From: Planctomycetota bacterium
Lineage (GTDB): Bacteria; Planctomycetota; Brocadiia; SM23-32
Reading direction: 5' to 3'
NCBI GenBank assembly: GCA_018400625.1
Contig: JAGYMJ010000267.1
Coordinates: 1-5,867, forward strand
Length of the DNA: 5,867 nucleotides
Shown here piece by piece: positions 1 to 5,867 of this stretch; position 1 is the first letter of the stretch, and each line of letters opens with the position of its first letter. Both the position numbers and the translations under genes were made by a program. Below the pieces are notes generated by a model. It was given only the letters and a program-made list of their open reading frames with translations. It was not told the origin of the DNA and searched no databases.

Positions 1-102
1 GATTAACGGCTACGGTTGTAAGTTATATACACGTAGTGCTTAATCATCATCTCACCGGCACAGGGCACGGTGGAGGGACAACGTAGATCACTGAGGACTT
101 AC
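1..102. mobile_element. Diverged, edge-truncated copy of the foldback repeat family (right arm)
   Basis: This stretch aligns along its length with the right arm of the foldback element at 1985-2289. Shared blocks in the same order are a GGTTGT..AAGTTAT block, GTAGTGC followed by an AT-rich run, a CACCG..CGGTG mini-hairpin (53-72), and the terminal sequence ending ACTTAC. The last 24 bases (79-102) match 2266-2289 at 21 of 24 positions by hand alignment. The left arm, if present, lies outside the window. No coding potential is visible. It lies 56 bases beyond the hisB stop codon. The family is not one I recognise by name. Confidence 0.6.
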
Positions 103-158
103 CTCCAAAGTTACATCTGCCAAGTTGACGAAGAGCCAGTTATTCTGAATACCAAAAA

Positions 159-758
159 TCAGAGCGAGCCTTTTGTCGATGGGATGTCGTTTTGAGCGTT
201 GGGATTTATTTCACATCCTTTTTTCAGAACGCGTGCCAACGCTTTAAATTCCGCTTCGGCAATATGGTGAGAATTGCTGCCCCGTACACCTTCGATATGC
301 ATAGTGATGCCGGCATGTGTGACAAATGCATGCAGGAATTCTTCGACTAAATTTGTATCAAAATCCCCGATTTTCTCGGTGGGGTAATGGACCACATACT
401 CCAGGTGGGGGCGTCCGCATATATCGAGAGATATTTTCACGAGGCTGTCCTGCATGGGCAGTGACACATCGGCAAAGCGATTTATGCCTTTTTTATCTCC
501 GAGAGCTTCCTTAAAGGCTTCGCCGAAAACTATACCGACATCCTCGGTTGTGTGATGTGAGTCAACGTCCAGATCGCCTTCGGCATTGATTTTCAGGTCG
601 AAGGCGGCGTGTTTTGCCAGCAGTTCAAGCATGTGATTCAAAAATCCGATCCCTGTTTTTATTTCGCTGATGCCGCTTCCGTCCAGGTCTAAATTGACCT
701 GCACTTTTGTTTCACTGGTGGCGCGTTCTTTTTTTCCTGTTCTTTTGTGTTCACTCAT
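159..758 (-). CDS. hisB: Imidazoleglycerol-phosphate dehydratase (HisB)
   Basis: Catalyses the Mn-dependent dehydration of imidazoleglycerol phosphate to imidazoleacetol phosphate, the step of cytosolic histidine synthesis just before HisC. Counting from an upstream ATG at 785 (208 residues), the family motifs are all visible: TGIGFLNHM (44-52), DSHHTTED (75-82) with metal-binding His and Glu, the SNSHHIAEAEFKAL repeat of that motif (170-183), and the C-terminal IPSTKGSL. I chose the internal Met-10 (ATG at 756-758, MSEHKRTG) because it gives 199 residues, close to the stand-alone monofunctional form, and the extra nine residues have no family counterpart. Neither start has a convincing Shine-Dalgarno, so 785 stays possible. 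No phosphatase domain is fused. It lies downstream of hisC on the same strand, about 140 bases away, probably cotranscribed, with a short repeat copy in the gap. The triple-His metal sites appear intact, so it should be active. Confidence 0.95.
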   Translation of the reverse strand: MSEHKRTGKKERATSETKVQVNLDLDGSGISEIKTGIGFLNHMLELLAKHAAFDLKINAEGDLDVDSHHTTEDVGIVFGEAFKEALGDKKGINRFADVSLPMQDSLVKISLDICGRPHLEYVVHYPTEKIGDFDTNLVEEFLHAFVTHAGITMHIEGVRGSNSHHIAEAEFKALARVLKKGCEINPNAQNDIPSTKGSL

Positions 759-843
759 TTTTTTTACCCGATAGAAGGATTTCATAACGGCTTTGTGGCT
801 TTAGGAGCGTATTATGGCATGTCCAATATGAAGATATTTATTC

Positions 844-900
844 GTAAATATTCAATGAAGTGCGTTGTTTTATCACCACTGTGGTTCACTGAGGATTTAC
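844..900. mobile_element. Short (57 bp) internally deleted copy of the foldback repeat family
   Basis: The left 23 bases (844-866) match the left end of the large element (1985-2007) at 19 of 23 positions, and the right 24 bases (877-900) match its right end (2266-2289) at 20 of 24. The two ends form an imperfect terminal inverted repeat, GTAAATATTCAATGAA against GTAAATCCTCAGTGAA (13 of 16). The GC-rich interior of the large copy is absent. The flanking octamers ATTTATTC (836-843) and ATTTCTTC (901-908) agree at 7 of 8 positions, which may be a decayed target-site duplication. It fills part of the hisC-hisB gap, and its right end supplies the hisC stop codon. Confidence 0.6.
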
Positions 901-1955
901 ATTTCTTCTTCGTTTAAGATTTCTTTCAACACCGCCAGCAGACGCGCTATCTGCTTATCCGTTCCGACAGTAATACGCAGACAGTGATCAAGCCGTGGCA
1001 TGTTAAAATAACGTACAAGGATTTTATTTTCAAACAACCGCTGATATAGCTCTTTTGCGACGGTGTTTTCCGGCGCTTCAGCAAGAACAAAATTGGTTTC
1101 TGACGGCTGGCAATGGAATCCGAGGGATTCTAAACCTGCCGAAAGTGTCTTCCTGGTGTTGATGATTTGATCCACATTCTTTTTCAGCCATTTTTGGTCT
1201 TCAATAGCCGCTTTTGCTCCGGCCATGCCAGGCGCGCTGACATTATAAGAATCTTTAACTTTCATCATCTCATTGACAAGATGAGGGTTCGCTATTGCAA
1301 ATCCAAACCTCAGGCCGGCGAGGCTGTAAGCTTTTGAGAATGTGCGTGTTATTACAAGGTTATCACACTCTCTTATCAGCCTCAGGCAATTGTCCGAAGC
1401 AAAATCGACGTAGGCTTCATCCACCAGCAGAATGCCGGCAAGCCCGGCAGCAAGAGTTTTTATTGTTGAGGGTTTTATCAATGTTCCGCTGGGTGCATTG
1501 GGATTGGCCAGCAGAGTCAGTTTGGCCCCGGTATCCTTTAATTCTTCAGGCAGGGAGAAATCTTCCGGGAAATCAACGATGAGAGATTGAGCCCCCTGAA
1601 TACCCGCCAATATTTCATACAGGCTGTACGAAGGATAGGTGAAGGCTACAGGATCGCCCTGATCACAAAAAGTTCTCACGGCGATGGTGAGGATGTCATC
1701 GGAGCCGAAACCACAGATGATTTCTTCCGGTTTGACATGAAGTACCGTGCTTGCGGCATCCCGAAAATCATCAGCGAGCGGGGGAGGGTATTTACGTATA
1801 GACTCTTCACAAGCGGCTTTCATAGCCTTTATAGAGAGTGGAGAGGGGGGATAGGGATTCTCGTTGGTGTTCAGCTTAATAAAATCCGCTTCTTTCGGCT
1901 GAAAACCGGGAGTGTATCCTTCCAAGCAAGCTATATTATCCCTTACATATCTCAT
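897..1955 (-). CDS. hisC: Histidinol-phosphate aminotransferase (HisC)
   Basis: PLP-dependent fold-type I aminotransferase that converts imidazoleacetol phosphate and glutamate to histidinol phosphate and 2-oxoglutarate, directly after HisB in histidine synthesis. At 352 residues it has the usual full length. Visible motifs are the N-terminal IKLNTNENPYPPSP (26-39), the NPNAPSGT loop (151-158), DEAYVDF (179-185) with the Asp and Tyr that contact PLP, the cofactor lysine K208 within SKAYSLAGLRFGF together with R216, and the substrate-carboxylate arginine R327 in LRITVG. The start is well supported: AAGGA on the minus strand (1963-1967) sits seven bases before the ATG. The stop codon TAA lies inside the terminal repeat of the small element at 844-900, so the last residues may have been reshaped by that insertion. 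The gene reads away from carA and is probably the first of a hisC-hisB unit. HisC enzymes may also act on aromatic substrates; the hisB neighbour favours the histidine role. Confidence 0.95.
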   Translation of the reverse strand: MRYVRDNIACLEGYTPGFQPKEADFIKLNTNENPYPPSPLSIKAMKAACEESIRKYPPPLADDFRDAASTVLHVKPEEIICGFGSDDILTIAVRTFCDQGDPVAFTYPSYSLYEILAGIQGAQSLIVDFPEDFSLPEELKDTGAKLTLLANPNAPSGTLIKPSTIKTLAAGLAGILLVDEAYVDFASDNCLRLIRECDNLVITRTFSKAYSLAGLRFGFAIANPHLVNEMMKVKDSYNVSAPGMAGAKAAIEDQKWLKKNVDQIINTRKTLSAGLESLGFHCQPSETNFVLAEAPENTVAKELYQRLFENKILVRYFNMPRLDHCLRITVGTDKQIARLLAVLKEILNEEEM

Positions 1956-2008
1956 TATTATGTCCTTAAAATTTAAGCTGAATGGTCAATATTCAGTGAA
2001 ATACGTTA

Positions 2009-2029
2009 CCACCGGGCTTGTTCCGGTGG
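2009..2029. repeat. Mini-hairpin in left arm of the foldback element
   Basis: Perfect 7-bp inverted repeat CCACCGG / CCGGTGG around a 7-base loop GCTTGTT. The right arm contains the equivalent at 2231-2251 (CCACCGG / CCGGCGG), so each arm can fold on itself as an alternative to pairing with the other arm. Confidence 0.6.
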
Positions 2030-2065
2030 AGCGGTATTTCTGCACTACAGATGGTTACGTCCCCT

Positions 2066-2095
2066 GGCCTCGCCCGCCGCGTTTCTGCCCAGGGG
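2066..2095. repeat. Left half of a perfect 30-bp inverted repeat
   Basis: This GC-rich block (GGCCTCGCCCGCCGCG, then TTTCTGCCCAGGGG) is exactly the reverse complement of 2163-2192. It is the best-conserved part of the foldback arms. The perfect identity here, against mismatches and indels elsewhere in the arms, suggests recent origin, gene conversion between arms, or selection for pairing. Confidence 0.9.
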
Positions 2096-2162
2096 GGAAA
2101 TAAAATTATATTTGTAAGCTTTTATGCAAGATGAAAAATTTATCTTTCAATGGCTTATCCCG

Positions 2163-2192
2163 CCCCTGGGCAGAAACGCGGCGGGCGAGGCC
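2163..2192. repeat. Right half of a perfect 30-bp inverted repeat
   Basis: Exact reverse complement of 2066-2095, separated from it by 67 AT-rich bases (2096-2162). The loop contains a small inverted repeat TGAAA / TTTCA at 2132-2149. No U-tract follows the stem on either strand, so it does not look like a simple intrinsic terminator. Confidence 0.9.
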
Positions 2193-2230
2193 GGGGGTTG
2201 TCAAAGTTATTGTAGTGCATAAATACTCCT

Positions 2231-2251
2231 CCACCGGGACAAGCCCGGCGG
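2231..2251. repeat. Mini-hairpin in right arm of the foldback element
   Basis: CCACCGG / CCGGCGG around GACAAGC, the counterpart of 2009-2029, with one non-Watson-Crick position in the stem. A weaker version, CACCG / CGGTG, is present in the diverged copy at 53-72. Confidence 0.55.
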
Positions 2252-2350
2252 TAGGAATCCAAAATCAACGTGGTTCACTGAAGACTTACTAAATATAAAC
2301 GACCCTATACTAACGAGACAAAGCCCAAATGTCAAAAGAACCGTCTGCAA

Positions 2351-2379
2351 TTGTCAAAAAATCTATTTGATGTTATACT
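2351..2379 (+). promoter_or_regulatory. Probable sigma70-type promoter of carAB
   Basis: TTGTCA (2351-2356) and TATACT (2374-2379) each match five of six consensus bases for the -35 and -10 hexamers and are spaced by exactly 17 bases. Transcription would start near 2386, leaving a leader of about 35 bases before carA. That is too short for an attenuator or riboswitch. The promoter lies just outside the right end of the foldback element, in ordinary AT-rich sequence. Confidence 0.7.
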
Positions 2380-2420
2380 TTTAACACAAAGATAAACACT
2401 AATTAAAACGAGGTTTTTTT

Positions 2421-3479
2421 ATGGACGGTTTTCTTCTGCTTGCTGACGGAACGAAATTAGAAGGTGAGCTGCGTGGAGGTTATGATTCACCGGTGACCGG
2501 CTGGTTGACAGCCAATACCGGCGTAGTAGGCTTTACTCAGATGCTTACTGATCCGGTTTATCACAAAGTTCTGCTTTCTTTTACCTATCCTGAAATAGGA
2601 AATACCGGCGTTGAAAGAGCGTCTTTGGAATCAGAGGATATTCAGCCCAATGCCCTGATAGTCAGAGAAGTCTGCAGTTACCCAAGCCATTACAGATCGG
2701 AACAGGGGCTTTTGGATTTTCTGAACGATTCCAACACTGTCTGTCTTTCAGGCGTTGACACCCGCTGGCTTGCCGTACATCTGCGCATGAAAGGAGAGAT
2801 GCCGGCATTGATCGCATCGGAAAAGCATGAACAGGAAGAGGCGGATTTGTTGGAAAAAATCAGCGATTTGCAAAGACCGGCGTGGGAGAAAATAAGAGGA
2901 AAAGCTTCCCCCCCGCAATCAAATGACAGTCCCAACATTGTTCTTATAGACCTCGGGATGCGTAACTCTTTTGCCGGGCAGATTAGTCGGTGCTGCCAAC
3001 CGACAATACTCCAATCGAACGCCACCCCGGATACGGTTTGGGAACAGAACCCCGAAGCTTTAATCGTTACCGACGGGCCGGCTTTTAGTCATCCGCCGCA
3101 TGGAATTGTCGAAACCCTCAAGAGCTTAACCGGCCGGCTGCCCATCCTTGCATGTGGTCTGGGCAGTGCAGCACTGGGCATGGCGATGGGGTGTAAAGTT
3201 GAATATCTTCAACGCGGACATCACGGCGCCAACTATCCTGTGCGTAACATCAAGGATAATAGCCTTGAAAACACACAACAGCGCCACTCCGTCGTGCTGA
3301 ACAGGGGGAGCGTGGAAGACAGTGAGAACGTTGAATTGGCTTTTGCCAACGTCAACGACGGGTCTGTTGAGGGCATCAGGACATGCGATGGTTCCGCTTT
3401 GGGCTATCAGCCTCTCCTGTCGCCCCGCGGCAAGGACGGTATTAACAGCCACATATTAGATTTTTTTGGAACTATTTAG
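2421..3479 (+). CDS. carA: Carbamoyl-phosphate synthetase small subunit with a degenerate glutaminase site (CarA-like)
   Basis: Homologue of the CPSase small subunit, which normally hydrolyses glutamine and passes ammonia to CarB. The 352 residues are slightly short of the usual 370-390. The N-terminal domain is clear: LADGTKLEGE (8-16), MLTDPVYHKV (41-50), TYPEIGNTGVER (55-66) and GVDTRWLAVHLRMKGEM (111-127). The C-terminal class I amidotransferase domain is recognisable from PILACGLGSA (241-250), RGHHGANYPV (265-274), NVNDGSVEGIR (310-320) and SPRGKDG, but its active site is gone. The nucleophile position of GICLGHQ is Gly246 with Cys displaced to 245, and the HPE of the triad reads Q330-P-L332. 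GPGDP is changed to GPAFS, and QNHGF to QRHSV. The Ser equivalent to E. coli S47 is Gly34. Conserved blocks on both sides are in frame, so a frameshift does not explain this. The start is supported by GAGG at 2410-2413. The carAB order with a 57-base gap is kept. The family assignment is firm; glutaminase activity is unlikely. Confidence 0.9.
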   Translation: MDGFLLLADGTKLEGELRGGYDSPVTGWLTANTGVVGFTQMLTDPVYHKVLLSFTYPEIGNTGVERASLESEDIQPNALIVREVCSYPSHYRSEQGLLDFLNDSNTVCLSGVDTRWLAVHLRMKGEMPALIASEKHEQEEADLLEKISDLQRPAWEKIRGKASPPQSNDSPNIVLIDLGMRNSFAGQISRCCQPTILQSNATPDTVWEQNPEALIVTDGPAFSHPPHGIVETLKSLTGRLPILACGLGSAALGMAMGCKVEYLQRGHHGANYPVRNIKDNSLENTQQRHSVVLNRGSVEDSENVELAFANVNDGSVEGIRTCDGSALGYQPLLSPRGKDGINSHILDFFGTI

Positions 3480-3536
3480 CCTCCGATAAAAAATAACAAA
3501 GAGCAACCAACAAGAAGACAAGGGAGACGTTTTAAT

Positions 3537-5867
3537 ATGCCACGAAGAAACGACCTGAGCAAGATTTTGATGATAGGAAGCGGTCCTGTAATTGTCGGGC
3601 AAGCCTGCGAGTTTGACTACAGCGGCAGTCAGGCGTGTAAAGCTTTGCTGGAAGAGCAATATGAGGTCGTGCTGATAAACAGCAATCCGGCAACAATTAT
3701 GACCGACCCCAAGATGGCGCATAAGACTTACATAGAACCGATTACACCGTCTGTTATTGAAAAGATTATCGAACGGGAAAGGCCGGATGCCGTCTTGCCA
3801 ACTTTGGGTGGACAGACCGGGCTCAATGCAGCGATAGACCTTGACAAAGCCGGGGTGTTTGACAAATATGATGTCGAGGTGCTCGGCTGTGACCCCGAAG
3901 CTATCAGTGTGGCGGAGGACCGGGAAGAGTTCAAGGAGGCGATGATTGAGATCGGACTCAGAGTCCCGCAAAGCGGCATAGCTCGCAACATGGATGAAGC
4001 TTTTGCGCTGATGGAGAAAATAGGCCTGCCGGTTATTATCAGGCCTGCATTCACGATGGGCGGCACGGGCGGCAGCACGATTTATAACTCGGAAGAAGCG
4101 CCTGAGTTGATGAGAAACGGTCTGAAAGCCAGCCCGGCCAGTGAGATTTTAATGGAAGAAAGTGTCATCGGCTGGAAAGAAATTGAATTCGAGGTCATGC
4201 GCGACAAGGCCGATAATGTCATTCTCATCACCAGTATGGAAAACATCGACCCGATGGGTATCCATACCGGAGACAGTATGGTTGTGGCGCCTGCTCAGAC
4301 CCTCACAAATGATGACTATGCGACTTATGTCGAGATATGCCACCGAATAATACGCCGTATAGGCGTTAAGGGGGGAGGTATTAACATCCAGCTCGGCGGT
4401 GACCCGCAGAGCGATGATATAGTTATCATTGAAGTCAACCCGCGACTTTCGCGTTCCTCCGCATTAGCAAGCAAAGCGACCGGTTTCCCGATTGCAAGGG
4501 TTGCCACAAAACTCGCCGTGGGATATACACTTGATGAGGTCATGAACGACGTAACAGGTTCGACTTATACCATCACAGAGCCCACCGTCGATTATTGCGT
4601 GCTGAAAATTCCGCGCTTTACTTTTGAGAAATTCCCCGCGACCGGCCGGAACATCAATACCAGCATGAAAAGCGTCGGAGAGTCGATGTCGATCGGACGT
4701 AATTTCAAAGAATCTTTCCAAAAAGGGTTGCGTTCATTGGAAATGGATCGTTACGGCTTTGGGGCTGACGGCAAAGACCCCGACTCAATGCCGGCGGAAG
4801 ATGTGCTGGTATCAAAACTCGCGCAGCCCAACGATGAACGTATTTTTTATGTCAGGCTTGCGTTGAAGCAAGGATTCGATATCGAACGGATTCATGAATT
4901 GACCCATATGGACAAGTGGTTTCTCAATCAATTCAAGGATATTGTGGATCTTGAGGAAGAAATGCTTGAAACCGGTTCCCTGGACAACGCGACCAAAGCC
5001 CAGCTCAGACGCGCAAAAAGGTGGGGATTCAGCGATGTGCAGCTTGCTCACATGCTCTGCTCAACTCCCGGTGAGGTACGGTTAAAATTAAGGGATATGA
5101 ACATCCGGCCCGTTTATAAACTTGCCGACACCTGCGCCGGCGAATTCGAAGCATCTCACCCCTATTATTATTCAAGTTACGATCAGGTTGATGAATCCAG
5201 GGCAACGGATAAGAAGAAAATAATGATACTGGGCGGCGGACCGAATAGAATCGGCCAGGGCATTGAATTTGATTATTGCTGCGTGCATGCCGCTATGGCC
5301 GTCAGAGAAGAGAATTATGAAGCTGTTATGATCAATTGCAATCCCGAAACCGTGAGCACCGACTACGATACTTCCGACCGCTTGTATTTTGAACCGATGA
5401 CAGCCGAAGACGTGCTGAATGTGGTGGAGATAGAAAAACCCGACGGCATAGTGCTTCAGTTTGGAGGCCAGACCCCGCTCAATATCGCTGCAGAGCTTCA
5501 AGAGGCCGACGCACCGTTGCTTGGAACAAGTGTAGAGAGCATTGATCTGGCAGAAGATAGAAAACAATTCAAACAGTTACTGGAAAGCTTGGACCTTAAA
5601 CAAGCCCCGAACGGCACAGCAACATCTTATAAGGAAGCTTTTGACCTTGCCCGCAGTATCGGCTATCCCATCCTCGTCCGTCCCTCCTACGTGCTCGGCG
5701 GACGCGCAATGGAAATTATCTATGATGAATCGGATTTAGACCACTTTATGACGCAGGCTGTCAGCGCTTCACCCGATCATCCGGTTTTGATCGATAAATT
5801 TCTTGAAGACGCTATCGAACTTGATGTGGATGCTATCAGCGATGGAACGGATACGGCTGTAGCAGCC
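3537..5867 (+). CDS. carB: Carbamoyl-phosphate synthetase large subunit (CarB), 3' end beyond window
   Basis: Synthesises carbamoyl phosphate from bicarbonate, ammonia and two ATP for arginine and pyrimidine synthesis in the cytosol. The window holds 777 uninterrupted codons of a protein that is normally about 1,070 residues. The first ATP-grasp half is complete: MIGSGPVIVGQACEFDYSG (12-30), NSNPATIMTDP (48-58), LPTLGGQT (87-94), R129, IIRPAFTMGGTGG (167-179) with R169, GIHTGDS (241-247), and Q285, E299 and N301, the metal-binding residues at the same numbers as in E. coli. An oligomerisation region follows. The second half repeats the pattern with ILGGGPNRIGQGIEFDY (564-580), NCNPETVSTDYDTSDRLYFEP (600-620), FGGQTPLN (642-649) and RPSYVLGGRAMEI (715-727). 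The remaining second ATP-grasp part and the C-terminal allosteric domain are cut off. The start has GGGAG at 3522-3526, ten bases upstream. Cotranscription with carA is expected. Confidence 0.97.
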   Translation, partial: MPRRNDLSKILMIGSGPVIVGQACEFDYSGSQACKALLEEQYEVVLINSNPATIMTDPKMAHKTYIEPITPSVIEKIIERERPDAVLPTLGGQTGLNAAIDLDKAGVFDKYDVEVLGCDPEAISVAEDREEFKEAMIEIGLRVPQSGIARNMDEAFALMEKIGLPVIIRPAFTMGGTGGSTIYNSEEAPELMRNGLKASPASEILMEESVIGWKEIEFEVMRDKADNVILITSMENIDPMGIHTGDSMVVAPAQTLTNDDYATYVEICHRIIRRIGVKGGGINIQLGGDPQSDDIVIIEVNPRLSRSSALASKATGFPIARVATKLAVGYTLDEVMNDVTGSTYTITEPTVDYCVLKIPRFTFEKFPATGRNINTSMKSVGESMSIGRNFKESFQKGLRSLEMDRYGFGADGKDPDSMPAEDVLVSKLAQPNDERIFYVRLALKQGFDIERIHELTHMDKWFLNQFKDIVDLEEEMLETGSLDNATKAQLRRAKRWGFSDVQLAHMLCSTPGEVRLKLRDMNIRPVYKLADTCAGEFEASHPYYYSSYDQVDESRATDKKKIMILGGGPNRIGQGIEFDYCCVHAAMAVREENYEAVMINCNPETVSTDYDTSDRLYFEPMTAEDVLNVVEIEKPDGIVLQFGGQTPLNIAAELQEADAPLLGTSVESIDLAEDRKQFKQLLESLDLKQAPNGTATSYKEAFDLARSIGYPILVRPSYVLGGRAMEIIYDESDLDHFMTQAVSASPDHPVLIDKFLEDAIELDVDAISDGTDTAVAA

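Larger units (their letters stand above)
1985..2289. mobile_element. Complete foldback / MITE-like element with long terminal inverted repeats
   Basis: The left arm (about 1985-2097) and the reverse complement of the right arm (about 2161-2289) align almost end to end. The terminal block GTCAATATTCAGTGAA pairs with GTAAGTCTTCAGTGAA. It is followed in both arms by ACGTT, a CCACCGG mini-hairpin, TATTT.TGCACTAC and a perfect 30-bp inverted core. The right arm carries about 14 extra bases near its end. The central 67 bases are AT-rich and non-coding. No transposase is encoded, so any movement would need an enzyme acting in trans. Two related copies lie at 1-102 and 844-900. No target-site duplication is evident. 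It separates the divergent hisC and carA units. It might instead be a structured RNA or an extragenic palindrome family rather than a transposable element. Confidence 0.7.
1956..2420. other. 465-base divergent intergenic region between hisC and carA
   Basis: No credible coding region lies here. It holds the hisC ribosome binding site at its left edge, the foldback element at 1985-2289, and about 130 bases of AT-rich sequence with the carA promoter and ribosome binding site. I could not identify a good promoter for hisC. It must lie within the left arm of the element or in the roughly 30 bases between the arm and the hisC start, where the only hint is TTGACC on the minus strand without a matching -10. 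I see no T-box, PyrR-type leader, histidine leader peptide or arginine operator. Confidence 0.6.

Noticed and set aside
1587..1976. Open frame of 129 codons on the plus strand inside hisC
   Set aside because: It is antisense to a fully conserved HisC, and its product has no family features.
1912..2103. Small 63-codon open frame running into the foldback element
   Set aside because: It spans the hisC start and the repeat arm, has no convincing ribosome binding site, and its composition follows the repeat rather than a protein.
2066..2192. Intrinsic bidirectional terminator
   Set aside because: The stem is long and GC-rich, but the loop is 67 bases, no T-run follows on either strand, and the flanking genes diverge, so no gene end needs termination there.
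79..2289. CRISPR-like array from the repeated 24-base motif ending in TTAC
   Set aside because: The three copies are about 0.8 and 1.4 kb apart, imperfect, and each is the terminus of a larger inverted-repeat element.
2380..2420. Pyrimidine or arginine regulatory leader ahead of carA
   Set aside because: The predicted leader is only about 35 bases, with no hairpin, leader peptide or operator I could recognise.
3120..3440. Sequencing frameshift as the cause of the missing CarA active site
   Set aside because: Conserved segments before, between and after the altered motifs are all in the same frame, with the expected spacing between motifs.
3456..3971. Open frame of 171 codons on the minus strand overlapping carA and carB
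   Set aside because: It lies antisense to a clear, conserved carB start and carA end, and its translation shows no recognisable motif.

Overview
This window looks like bacterial chromosomal DNA of moderate GC content carrying amino-acid and pyrimidine biosynthesis genes. The HisB and HisC sequences (for example the LNTNENPYPPSP and NPNAPSGT motifs of HisC) remind me most of Planctomycetes such as Phycisphaerae. That is an impression without a database search and should be treated as weak.

Layout: positions 1-102 hold one arm of a diverged repeat element cut by the window edge. Positions 159-758 (minus strand) are hisB, imidazoleglycerol-phosphate dehydratase. Positions 844-900 are a short copy of the same repeat family whose end supplies the hisC stop codon. 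Positions 897-1955 (minus) are hisC, histidinol-phosphate aminotransferase. Positions 1985-2289 are a complete foldback (MITE-like) element with arms of about 120 bases, containing a perfect 30-bp inverted repeat. A good sigma70-type promoter at 2351-2379 precedes carA (2421-3479, plus), and carB follows from 3537 and runs off the right edge after 777 codons without interruption.

hisC and hisB are transcribed leftwards, probably as one unit. They provide two steps of histidine synthesis: dehydration of imidazoleglycerol phosphate and transamination of imidazoleacetol phosphate. carA and carB are transcribed rightwards from the other side of the foldback element and encode the two subunits of carbamoyl-phosphate synthetase, which feeds arginine and pyrimidine synthesis.

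Two things stand out. First, CarA keeps the family fold and length but has lost its Cys-His-Glu glutaminase triad and nearly all glutamine-binding residues, while the visible part of CarB keeps its ATP-site residues. This suggests an enzyme that uses free ammonia or an unlinked glutaminase, with CarA kept as a structural or regulatory partner. Second, three related copies of a non-coding inverted-repeat element occupy the gaps around hisB and hisC within 2.3 kb, in full-length, edge-truncated and internally deleted forms.
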